The translations under genes were made by a program, and so were the position numbers. A stretch of DNA of 64,000 nt from Chromobacterium sinusclupearum (lineage in GTDB: Bacteria; Pseudomonadota; Gammaproteobacteria; Burkholderiales; Chromobacteriaceae). The notes beneath the pieces are model-generated. The model searched no databases, had not been told where the DNA came from, and saw nothing but the letters and a program-made list of their open reading frames with translations. Below, piece after piece: positions 1 through 6,644 of this stretch; position 1 is the first letter of the stretch; each line of letters begins with the position of its first letter. The stretch is from NCBI RefSeq assembly GCF_002902845.1, contig NZ_PPTF01000015.1:37652-101651 (forward strand), given 5' to 3'.

Positions 1-501
1 TCCTTGCTGGCCGACTGTCGCGGCTACCTGCGCGAACGCTTGCAGGACGACGCCGGCTTCTACGCCCGCTTCGCCCGCGCCATCGATCAGTTCGACACGC
101 CGCTGGGGCCGTTCGCCCGGCTGCGCACCCGCGAACGCGATGGCCGCGACACGCTGGATTTGAAAAAAGGCGGCATTTTCCCACTGGTGCATGGCTTGCG
201 CGCGCTGGCGCTGGAATACGGCATCGACGAAACCGGAAGCCACGCCCGCGCGCAGGCGCTCGCCGCCGCCGGGCGGCTGGAATCCTCTTTGGCCAACGAC
301 ATCGTGGAGGCGCTGGGCGTGTTGTCGCAATTGCGGCTGGACCAGGGGCTGCGGCGCATCGAGGCGGCCCAGCCTGCAGACAATCTGATCGAGCCGGAAC
401 GGCTATCCTCGCTGGAAAGAGACCTGCTGAAGGAGGCGCTGGCCGTCGTCAAGCGCTTCAAGGCGCAACTGCGCCACCACTATCGCCTGGGTAGCCTGTA
501 A
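1..501 (+). CDS. C-terminal part of a DUF294/CBS-type nucleotidyltransferase-like protein (5' end outside window)
   Basis: The reading frame is open from the first base and ends with TAA at 499-501, so only about 166 C-terminal residues are visible. The helical segment resembles the C-terminal domain of DUF294-type proteins, which carry cyclic-nucleotide or CBS sensor domains and a putative nucleotidyltransferase domain further upstream. Those upstream domains lie outside the window and cannot be checked. Typical family features seen here are LKKGGIFPLVHG and the late VKRFK..LRHHYRLG stretch. The stop codon shares one base with the ATG of the next gene (TAATG), so the two are very probably co-transcribed and translationally coupled. 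In several bacteria such a protein sits beside a DnaQ-like exonuclease, as here. The biochemical role is unknown. Confidence 0.75.
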   Translation, partial: SLLADCRGYLRERLQDDAGFYARFARAIDQFDTPLGPFARLRTRERDGRDTLDLKKGGIFPLVHGLRALALEYGIDETGSHARAQALAAAGRLESSLANDIVEALGVLSQLRLDQGLRRIEAAQPADNLIEPERLSSLERDLLKEALAVVKRFKAQLRHHYRLGSL

Positions 502-1109
502 TGCTGCGCCAATGGCACCGCCGCTGGCTGCTTGCCCGGTTGCGCGATCCGGCCTGGCGCCATGTATTCGACGAACACCCGGAGGAGCTGGTCAGCCTCG
601 ATTGCGAAACCACCAGCCTAGACGTCAAGCAGGCCGAGCTGCTGTCGATAGGCGCCGTCAAGCTGCGCGGCAACCGCATCCTCAGCAGCGAATCGCTGTA
701 CCTGCTGGTCAAACCGCAAACCCTGCCGCAAGGCGACAATATCGCCATCCACGGCTTGCGCCGGCGCGATCTGGACGAAGGCATGGAACCGGCGCAGGCC
801 GTGCGGCAGCTGCTGGATTTCATCGGCGGCCGGCCATTGCTCGGCTACTACCTGGAATACGATGTGGCGGTATTGAACAAATACGTGAAGCCACTGCTCG
901 GCATTGCCCTGCCGCAACGGCAGATCGAGGTTTCCGCCCGCTACTACGACTATAAGTTCAAGCAAAACCCCGGCGCCTATATCGATCTCAGGCTGGCCGA
1001 GCTGTACCGCGACCTCGCCATCCCCGCCCCGCCGCGACACGACGCGCTGAACGACGCCCTGGGCGTGGCCATGCTGTACCAGGCGCTGCGCCAGCGCGGA
1101 TTCGGTTAA
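501..1109 (+). CDS. DnaQ-like 3'-5' exonuclease domain protein
   Basis: 202-residue protein of the DEDD exonuclease superfamily (RNase T / DNA polymerase III epsilon fold). The first acidic motif is visible as LDCETTS (Asp34, Glu36). A second-motif Asp is at residue 121 (YYLEYDVAVL), and the third motif HDALNDA carries His180 and Asp185, the DEDDh type. These residues bind two metal ions in the family, so it should be catalytically competent. It is a stand-alone exonuclease domain with no polymerase or helicase part and no signal peptide, so cytoplasmic. Translation starts on the last base of the upstream stop codon. Its exact substrate cannot be read from sequence; proofreading by the replicative polymerase is unlikely because DnaQ proper has a C-terminal polymerase-binding tail. 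Confidence 0.85.
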   Translation: MLRQWHRRWLLARLRDPAWRHVFDEHPEELVSLDCETTSLDVKQAELLSIGAVKLRGNRILSSESLYLLVKPQTLPQGDNIAIHGLRRRDLDEGMEPAQAVRQLLDFIGGRPLLGYYLEYDVAVLNKYVKPLLGIALPQRQIEVSARYYDYKFKQNPGAYIDLRLAELYRDLAIPAPPRHDALNDALGVAMLYQALRQRGFG

Positions 1110-1223
1110 GCGCCGACGCCGCCTTGGATACGGCGCTGTGCGAGCTTGGGTTGCAGGCGCCAAACCCCACTCAGGCGCATGACAAAATATTTGTAAACAT
1201 TTGCCTCTCCTCTTAGCTCATTT

Positions 1224-1240
1224 CTGGCACGCGCCTTGCT
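1224..1240 (+). promoter_or_regulatory. Sigma-54 (RpoN) promoter, near-perfect match
   Basis: CTGGCACGCGCCTTGCT matches the -24/-12 consensus (TGGCACG, four bases, TTGC) at essentially every conserved position, with GG (1226-1227) and GC (1238-1239) separated by exactly ten bases. Transcription would begin near 1251, leaving a leader of about 165 bases before the gene at 1417. The required enhancer-binding activator is not encoded nearby. Confidence 0.75.
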
Positions 1241-1251
1241 GACACCCATAG

Positions 1252-1337
1252 CGGCAAGCCATTGTTCCGGCAAGAAAAATCGGCAAATAGACGCTTTGAT
1301 ACCGGCATGGCGGCAAGCGACAGCGGCAAAGCGGCAA
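1252..1337 (+). repeat. Six copies of CGGCAA in the 5' leader
   Basis: The hexamer CGGCAA occurs at 1252, 1268, 1281, 1311, 1324 and 1332, all on the same strand, inside the predicted untranslated leader between the sigma-54 start and the ribosome-binding site. Flanking bases vary (AAGCC, AAGAA, AAATA, AAGCG, AAAGC, AAAAA), so this is a repeated short motif and not a simple tandem repeat. The purpose is unknown; an RNA-binding site cluster is one possibility. Confidence 0.5.
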
Positions 1338-1416
1338 AAATTGCAGCCCCGCCGCCCAGGACAGCAGCTGATCCGTGAAGCGCTGCCCGGCATCCACGTT
1401 TTCAAGGAGAGGCAAT

Positions 1417-2091
1417 ATGTCTATCAGCAGCAGTAACACCAGCAACAACGCCAGTTCGTACTGGCAGCAACTGCAATCGCTGCATCAGCAGCGGCGCCAG
1501 GATTTCAGCAGCCTGACGCAATCGGTTCAGCAAGGCGACATCGCCGGCGCGCAACAAGCGCTGGCCGCACTGCAGCAGCTGAACGGTTCCAACAACACCG
1601 ACAATGGCAACCAGGATTTCGGCGCGGTGCTGAACAATGCCATCAGCGCGGCATCCTCCACGTCCGCCACCGGCGCCAGCGCCACGGCAACCGATCCGTT
1701 TGCCGCGCTGAACAACAGCCAGACCAGCGGTGGCACCGGCAATTCCGTCTCCTCCTTGCTGAACACCCTGGGCCAGGATCTGCAATCCGGCAACCTGAGC
1801 CAGGCTCAGCAGGCTTTCCAGCAACTGCAGCAAGGCCTGCAACAGGCCAACGGGGCGCAAGCCAGCGAAGGCGGCCATCGCCACCATCATCATCACCATG
1901 ACAGCGGCGGCGAGCAAAACAACGGTTTGGCCAACCTATTGAACGGCGGCAATAACAAGCAAAGCGCGGCGACGGACAGCAGCGCCAGCAGCAACGCCAT
2001 CAACCAGCAAGCCCAGGCCGCGCTCAGCCTGTACCAGGCCAGCGCCGGCAACAATGACATCTCCAGCCTGCTGATGTCGCTATCGGTGTAA
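1417..2091 (+). CDS. Unrecognised Gln/Asn/Ser-rich protein with a hexahistidine run
   Basis: 224 residues, starting at the ATG preceded by AAGGAGAGGCAAT. Composition is dominated by Gln, Asn, Ser, Ala and Gly. The N-terminal 60 residues look like a helical, Gln-rich pair (WQQLQSLHQQRRQDF; ALAALQQLNG), and a similar ALxxLQQ-type unit returns around residues 130-150 (QAQQAFQQLQQGLQQ), suggesting an internal duplication. A GHRHHHHHHDSGG stretch near residue 155 may bind metal. There is no signal peptide, no transmembrane segment and no cysteine. It is a single gene with its own sigma-54 promoter and its own terminator. I do not recognise a family; similar low-complexity proteins are found as hypothetical proteins in related bacteria. 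Secretion by a leaderless route or surface function would be speculation. Confidence 0.75.
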   Translation: MSISSSNTSNNASSYWQQLQSLHQQRRQDFSSLTQSVQQGDIAGAQQALAALQQLNGSNNTDNGNQDFGAVLNNAISAASSTSATGASATATDPFAALNNSQTSGGTGNSVSSLLNTLGQDLQSGNLSQAQQAFQQLQQGLQQANGAQASEGGHRHHHHHHDSGGEQNNGLANLLNGGNNKQSAATDSSASSNAINQQAQAALSLYQASAGNNDISSLLMSLSV

Positions 2092-2110
2092 AGCTTCCCG
2101 GCTTCAAGAC

Positions 2111-2138
2111 AAAGGCCTTCCATGCGGAAGGCCTTTTT
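2111..2138 (+). terminator. Rho-independent terminator of the Gln/Asn-rich gene
   Basis: A perfect 10-bp stem AAAGGCCTTC / GAAGGCCTTT with loop CATGCG is followed by more T residues, 20 bases after the stop codon at 2091. It separates this gene from the convergent minus-strand gene ending at 2164. Confidence 0.85.
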
Positions 2139-2163
2139 CGTTCTGCCGGGCATAGGCAGAACC

Positions 2164-3060
2164 TCAAGCGCGCGGGCCGTCCATTCTGGCACGGCTGGCG
2201 CAGCCATCAAACCAGGGCCGCAGGCTGGCATCGAACGCTGCCGCCAGGGTCTGCGCCTGCTGGTAAGCCAGCTCGCCCTCGTCGGAGCGTCCCAGGCCAA
2301 AGCATGCCCGGGCGCGTTCGAGCAAGAGAAAGGCGCGGTCCACGTCTTCCTCGCCGTTGTCGGCGATCAGCGCCAGGCCGGCATCGGCCGATTGCAGGCC
2401 ATCGCGCCACTGCGCAAATCGATTCGCCGTCAGCGCCAGCAGGTACTCGGCCCGCTCATGATTGACCCAGTTCCCCGCCCGCCCCCATAGCCGCCGCGCG
2501 CACTGCGCGGCCCGCCAGACAATGCGCGGGCTTGAGGAGTCGGCATCTAGGTCTTCCCGCTCCAGCAGCCCGGAAACGATATTGTTGGCCAGCGAAGCCA
2601 GCGTGGCGTCGTTGGCGCTGGCCGCGATAGGCTCCAGCTCCTGCAGCAATTCATCCAATGCCGGCAGCAAGCCGGACAGCGGGCCATGCTGTTGCAAACC
2701 CTGCAACACGCCCAGCCGCCCCAGCAGCCGCATCATCCCGGCGTCCATTCCCGCGGCCTGCCATTGCCGCTCCAGCCGCCAGGCCGCCAAAGCATCGCCG
2801 GACAAAGTTGCCGCAACCAGGCTATGGCGCAGCAGGATTGGGCCGGCGTCTGACAGGGGCAAACGGCGCAATAGCGTCCAGGCTGCGCGCCAGTCGCCCT
2901 TTTGCTCACCCAGCAAGTGATTGATCAGCCAGGCCAAGCGCGGATGGTCGGCCGGCGGCAGCGCAGGAGAATCGATCAATCCGGGCAATTGCGCGATCAC
3001 CTCATCCGGACTGTCGTCGTGGATTTGAATCAGCTGTTGCAGCGTGGAGGCGGCGGTCAT
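2164..3060 (-). CDS. Unrecognised helical-repeat protein, third gene of ECF sigma module
   Basis: 298 residues if translation starts at the ATG at 3060; a 21-residue longer form can start at 3123, where ATG overlaps the anti-sigma stop (TGATG). The protein is Leu/Ala/Arg-rich and probably all helical, with TPR-like pairs such as AFLLLERARACFGLGRSDEGELAYQQAQTLAAAF near the C terminus. It has no signal peptide and no clear catalytic motif. Position directly after an ECF sigma factor and its anti-sigma factor suggests a linked regulatory or effector role, but the function is unknown. A terminator-like hairpin lies between the two candidate starts, so its expression may be lower than that of the two genes upstream. 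Confidence 0.7.
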   Translation of the reverse strand: MTAASTLQQLIQIHDDSPDEVIAQLPGLIDSPALPPADHPRLAWLINHLLGEQKGDWRAAWTLLRRLPLSDAGPILLRHSLVAATLSGDALAAWRLERQWQAAGMDAGMMRLLGRLGVLQGLQQHGPLSGLLPALDELLQELEPIAASANDATLASLANNIVSGLLEREDLDADSSSPRIVWRAAQCARRLWGRAGNWVNHERAEYLLALTANRFAQWRDGLQSADAGLALIADNGEEDVDRAFLLLERARACFGLGRSDEGELAYQQAQTLAAAFDASLRPWFDGCASRARMDGPRA

Positions 3061-3087
3061 GAAAAAGGCCTTTCTCAAAGAAAGGCC
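3061..3087 (-). terminator. Terminator-like hairpin placed across the start of the downstream gene
   Basis: On the minus strand GGCCTTTC, a five-base loop, GAAAGGCC and TTTTTC run straight into the ATG at 3060. It can act as an intrinsic terminator after the anti-sigma gene. Its 3' arm also holds the only Shine-Dalgarno-like bases (AAAGG) before that ATG. Confidence 0.65.
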
Positions 3088-3122
3088 CAGTTTCCACAAC
3101 ACCACCCGACATGTCAAAAGCA

Positions 3123-3320
3123 TCAGCCGTTAGGCATGCTGTCTTCTCCATCGCCAGCCCGGCGCGCCGCCCGGCGCATCAGCTGCAACTGCTGCGAGAA
3201 TTGGCGGCAATTGCCGCATAGCAGCAGGTGCATCCTCAATTTCAGATGTTCGGTGGCGCCCAGGGGCCGATCCAGGCCGGCCGAAATCAGCCGGCTGGCT
3301 TCGCGGCAACTCAACTTCAT
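3123..3320 (-). CDS. Zinc-binding anti-sigma factor domain protein (ZAS / zf-HC2 type)
   Basis: 65-residue protein. The anti-sigma zinc motif H-x3-C-x2-C is visible as HLLLCGNC (His31, Cys35, Cys38), with Cys5 as a possible fourth ligand near the N terminus. The family binds and holds an ECF sigma factor, often releasing it on redox stress. The start codon overlaps the stop of the sigma gene (ATGA), the classical sigma/anti-sigma arrangement. There is no transmembrane segment, so this is a soluble cytoplasmic anti-sigma factor and not a membrane-anchored one. The stop overlaps a possible start of the next gene (TGATG). The inducing signal is unknown. Confidence 0.8.
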   Translation of the reverse strand: MKLSCREASRLISAGLDRPLGATEHLKLRMHLLLCGNCRQFSQQLQLMRRAARRAGDGEDSMPNG

Positions 3321-3877
3321 CGCTCGTCCTCCCGGCTCCAGCGTATTGAAAAACATTCGCGCAGACTCATCCGCGCCCGGTACAGCAGTACTGAACAGTT
3401 TGTCGCGCTGATGTCCAGATTGTTACAGATGTCGGCGATTTCCATCCCCATCACCTCGCGCATGACAAATACCATGGCGGTGCGGCGCGGCATCACTTGG
3501 GAACACTCTTCGAACACCTGCCAGAACTGGCGCGAAATCAGTTCATTCTCCGGCCCGCTCCAGGCCTTGACCGGCTCGCGCCAATGGCCGTCCTGCGCGA
3601 ACAGGCCGTCGAAATCGCTGTCGTCCGCCTCGTCTTCCAGCGACTCGAACAGCTTCTCCTTGCCCTTGCGGCGCATCGCGTCTATCAATTTGAAACGCAG
3701 AATGGAAGTCAGCCAGGTGCGCAGGGTGGACTTGCCGGAAAAGCTGGCCTGCGACTCCAGCGCGGCCAGCAGCGTTTCCTGCACCGCCTCCTCCGCCGCG
3801 TCGCGCTCGCGCAATTGCGCCAGCGCGTAACGCAACAAATACGGCCGCTCCTGCTCGATCAGCTGCGCGTCTATCAT
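3317..3877 (-). CDS. ECF-type RNA polymerase sigma factor
   Basis: 186 residues. Region 2 spans roughly residues 8-75 (AAEEAVQETLLAALE; STLRTWLTSILRFKLIDAMRR) and region 4 about 125-180 (PRRTAMVFVMREVMGMEIADIC, then the DNA-binding helix of DISATNCSVLLYRAR). Regions 1.2 and 3 are missing, as in all ECF sigmas. I chose the ATG at 3877, six bases after AGGGAG; a GTG at 3883 is in frame but has no spacing to that site. Only two bases separate it from the radA stop, so it is transcribed with radA, probably alongside a local promoter. The adjoining soluble zinc anti-sigma factor suggests control by a cytoplasmic, possibly redox, signal. Confidence 0.85.
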   Translation of the reverse strand: MIDAQLIEQERPYLLRYALAQLRERDAAEEAVQETLLAALESQASFSGKSTLRTWLTSILRFKLIDAMRRKGKEKLFESLEDEADDSDFDGLFAQDGHWREPVKAWSGPENELISRQFWQVFEECSQVMPRRTAMVFVMREVMGMEIADICNNLDISATNCSVLLYRARMSLRECFSIRWSREDER

Positions 3878-3879
3878 GC

Positions 3880-5241
3880 TCACTCCCTGCAGAATTCCAC
3901 CGCCTGATCCAGCCGGTCCACCGCCAGCACTTTCAGGCCTTCGATTTCTTGCCGCGGCTTGTTGGCGCTGGGCACGATGGCGCGGGTGAAGCCGAGCTTG
4001 GCGGCTTCTTTAAGCCGCTCCTGGCCGCGCGTCACCGGGCGCACCTCGCCGGCCAGGCCCACCTCGCCGAACACCACCAATTTTTCCGGCAATGCCTTAT
4101 TGCGCAAGGACGATACCATGGCCAGGATGATGGCCAGGTCGGCCGCCGGCTCATTGATCTTGACGCCGCCCACCGCGTTGAGGAACACGTCCTGGTCGAA
4201 GCAAGCCACGCCGCCGTGGCGGTGCAGCACCGCCAGCAGCATCGCCAGCCGGTTCTGCTCCAGGCCGACGGTGAGACGCTTGGGCTGGAAGCCATGGCAG
4301 TCGTCCACCAGCGCCTGGATCTCCACCAACAAGGGCCGCGTGCCTTCCTGCGTCACCAGCACGCAGGAGCCGGCCACGTCGTCGCGGTAGGACGACAGGA
4401 AGATGGCCGACGGGTTGGACACGCCCTTCAGGCCGCGGTCGGTCATCGCGAACACGCCCAGCTCGTTGACCGCGCCGAAGCGGTTCTTGATCGCCCGTAT
4501 CATGCGGTAGCTGGAATGGGAGTCGCCCTCGAAATACAGCACGGTGTCCACCATATGCTCCAGCACGCGCGGGCCGGCCAGCGAGCCTTCCTTGGTGACA
4601 TGGCCCACCAGCAGCACCGTGATGCCGCTTTGCTTGGCCATGCGCGTCAGCTGCGCCGCGCATTCGCGCACCTGCGACACCGAACCCGGCGCCGACGTCA
4701 CCTGCTCGGTGTACAGCGTCTGGATGGAGTCGATCACCACCACGTCCGGCAGCTCGCGCTTCAGCGTGGCCAGGATGTTTTCGATGCAGATCTCGGCCAG
4801 CAGATTGACGCTGCTGGTATCCAGCGCCAGGCGCGAGGCGCGCAGCGCGATCTGCTGCGCCGATTCCTCGCCGGACACATACAGCACCTTGCGGTTGCGG
4901 CCGATCTGCGACAAGGCCTGCAGCAGCAGCGTGGATTTGCCGATGCCGGGGTCGCCGCCGATCAGCACCACCGCGCCGCGCACGATCCCGCCGCCCAGCA
5001 CGCGGTCCAGCTCGTCGATGCCGGAAGGGTCGCGCGGAGTTTCCTCGGTCTGCACTTCGGACAGCTTCTGCACTTGGGTGACATTGGCCGCCCAGGACTG
5101 GAAGCGCGGGCCGGCGGCGGCCGGCGCAGCGACAGACTCCACCAGCGTGTTCCAGGCGTTGCAGTGCGGGCATTGGCCCTGCCATTTGGGCGCTTGTCCG
5201 CCGCACTCGGTGCAGCTGAATACGGTTTTGCTCTTGGCCAT
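3880..5241 (-). CDS. radA: DNA repair protein RadA
   Basis: 453 residues, the usual length. Order of parts: N-terminal four-Cys zinc finger (Cys10, 13, 24, 27), RecA-like ATPase with Walker A GGDPGIGKST at 95-104, the RadA-specific KNRFG motif at 252-256, and a C-terminal Lon-protease-like domain without protease activity. RadA drives branch migration of recombination intermediates and helps process stalled forks. The start at 5241 gives the conserved MAKSKTVFSC opening; an in-frame TTG nine bases upstream is less likely. The downstream ECF sigma gene begins two bases after its stop. All motifs are intact. Confidence 0.95.
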   Translation of the reverse strand: MAKSKTVFSCTECGGQAPKWQGQCPHCNAWNTLVESVAAPAAAGPRFQSWAANVTQVQKLSEVQTEETPRDPSGIDELDRVLGGGIVRGAVVLIGGDPGIGKSTLLLQALSQIGRNRKVLYVSGEESAQQIALRASRLALDTSSVNLLAEICIENILATLKRELPDVVVIDSIQTLYTEQVTSAPGSVSQVRECAAQLTRMAKQSGITVLLVGHVTKEGSLAGPRVLEHMVDTVLYFEGDSHSSYRMIRAIKNRFGAVNELGVFAMTDRGLKGVSNPSAIFLSSYRDDVAGSCVLVTQEGTRPLLVEIQALVDDCHGFQPKRLTVGLEQNRLAMLLAVLHRHGGVACFDQDVFLNAVGGVKINEPAADLAIILAMVSSLRNKALPEKLVVFGEVGLAGEVRPVTRGQERLKEAAKLGFTRAIVPSANKPRQEIEGLKVLAVDRLDQAVEFCRE

Positions 5242-5313
5242 TAGGGACAATAAATGGGAATCAAAGGCGGAAGAATAACAGGAGCCGGCCAGCCATGCCG
5301 CAAAAGCGGACGA

Positions 5314-5856
5314 TCAATTGGCCGGATGCTTGGCGTCGGACTTGTTGAGCTCGTTGATGATGTTGAGCAGGCGCTTCTGATCGGCCTCGCTCTTGCCGTT
5401 GGGCTGCTTGGGTTTGGCCGGCGCGTCAGGATGCTGCATCGCCGCCACCACGGCGGCCACTTCCGGATCGTTCTTGGCGGCCTGGTCCGCCTCTTCGCTG
5501 GTTAAGGGATGCGGACCGGCGTCGCTGGACTTGCCGGCTAGCGCGGCCGGCTTGTTGACGGCGGCGGCGGGCGCTCCCGCCATGGCGCCGCTAGCGGCGA
5601 CCGGTTTCTCCGGCGGCGGCGCCATCGTCTCCAGCTTGTTCTTGGCCATGTATTCGTTCATCTCGCGCCAGCCGGCATAAATCGACGCCTTATCAGCCTC
5701 GGGGTTGCGGATATAGCACTCCTCGAGCGAGCGGCCGGTCTGGCGGCAGGCGGCGCCCACAGCCTTGTCCGAGTCCCGGGTCAGGCCGGTTACGCTGTTT
5801 ACCCAATTGCATCCGCCAAGGGCCAACATGGTCGTCAGCAGCAGCAAAATTCTCAT
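5314..5856 (-). CDS. Small predicted lipoprotein
   Basis: About 180 residues. The N terminus has a hydrophobic signal and a lipobox LALGGC, with Cys16 as the predicted lipid-modified residue, so it should sit in the cell envelope. The mature part has a conserved-looking segment (CRQTGRSLEECY, two Cys that could form a disulfide), then a Pro/Ala-rich linker and a charged C-terminal tail. Either of two ATGs (5862 or 5856) could be used; the second has better spacing to GGGGG. It starts 20 bases after the SDR gene stops, so it is probably in the hpn transcript. I do not recognise the family and cannot give a function. Confidence 0.7.
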   Translation of the reverse strand: MRILLLLTTMLALGGCNWVNSVTGLTRDSDKAVGAACRQTGRSLEECYIRNPEADKASIYAGWREMNEYMAKNKLETMAPPPEKPVAASGAMAGAPAAAVNKPAALAGKSSDAGPHPLTSEEADQAAKNDPEVAAVVAAMQHPDAPAKPKQPNGKSEADQKRLLNIINELNKSDAKHPAN

Positions 5857-5882
5857 GCTCATCCCCCGTTTTCGCTAATGCC

Positions 5883-6644
5883 TCAGCCGCGCGGCTGACG
5901 CAGATCCAGTTCCAGTACTTCGCCGCTGCGGCCGCGGCTGTCTGCGCTCATCCAGTACAGCAGATGCGGCATCAGATCGGCCAGATCACCGCGCTCGCGC
6001 TTGTCTTCGCCCGGATGCGTCCGGTTGCGCTGCGGCGAGTTGACCGGGCCCGGCAGCAGCAGATTGACCCGCAAATTGGGATGCATGTCCCATTCGCTGG
6101 CGGCCACCGTGGTCAGATAAACCTGGCCGGCATTGGAAGCGCCGAAGCCGCCCCAGTAGGCCGCGGGATGCAGCGCGTGATGCTCGCCGACGAACAGCAC
6201 CGACGCATCCGGCGCATCCTTCAACAGCGGCAGGCAGGCGCGGGTCAGCGCGAAGCGGGCCACGGTATTGATGCGGTACTGGTTCATCCATTCTTCTATG
6301 GTCTGGTTGCTTAGCGGCGACAGCGCGTAAAAATGCGAGGCGCAGTGCAGAATCCCGTCCAGGCGGCCGAACTCTCGATGTATGGTCAGCGCCAGATTGT
6401 TGAATTCGTTCTCGCCGGCATTCAGCAGATCCAGCGGCACCGCGGCCGGCTCCGGCGCGCCGCTCGCCACCACTTCATCGTAGACTCTCTCCAGGCCCTT
6501 GACGCTGCGAGAAAGCAGCACCACCGTCGCGCCATGGCGGGCGAAGGCCAGCGCCGCCTCGCGGCCTATGCCTTGCGAGGCGCCGGTAACCAGGATGACG
6601 CGCCCGGCCAGCGCGTCTGGAGCAAATTCAGTCTTCATTGTCAT
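5883..6644 (-). CDS. SDR-fold protein resembling YciK but lacking the catalytic residues
   Basis: 253 residues. The Rossmann nucleotide-binding motif TGASQGIG is intact and the whole fold aligns with the YciK group of short-chain dehydrogenases. The catalytic Tyr-x3-Lys is replaced: where YciK reads WGAYAASK this protein reads WGGFGASN, giving Phe and Asn. The Ser of the active site is also missing (FVGEHHAL region), and the NNAG motif reads HCAS. It therefore probably binds NAD(P) but should not perform the usual SDR reaction. Its ATG overlaps the hpnE stop (ATGA), making it part of the squalene operon. Possible roles are a scaffold or a sensor; a divergent enzyme cannot be excluded. Confidence 0.85.
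   Translation of the reverse strand: MTMKTEFAPDALAGRVILVTGASQGIGREAALAFARHGATVVLLSRSVKGLERVYDEVVASGAPEPAAVPLDLLNAGENEFNNLALTIHREFGRLDGILHCASHFYALSPLSNQTIEEWMNQYRINTVARFALTRACLPLLKDAPDASVLFVGEHHALHPAAYWGGFGASNAGQVYLTTVAASEWDMHPNLRVNLLLPGPVNSPQRNRTHPGEDKRERGDLADLMPHLLYWMSADSRGRSGEVLELDLRQPRG

Noticed and set aside
1875..1905. Hexahistidine run as a sign of vector or engineered tag
   Set aside because: It is internal to a natural gene with genome-like codon use and flanked by natural promoter and terminator; no vector sequence is present.
3949..5244. Long open frame antisense to radA
   Set aside because: It is a by-product of high GC coding sequence: rich in His/Arg/Gln, no ribosome-binding site, while the opposite strand encodes a complete RadA.
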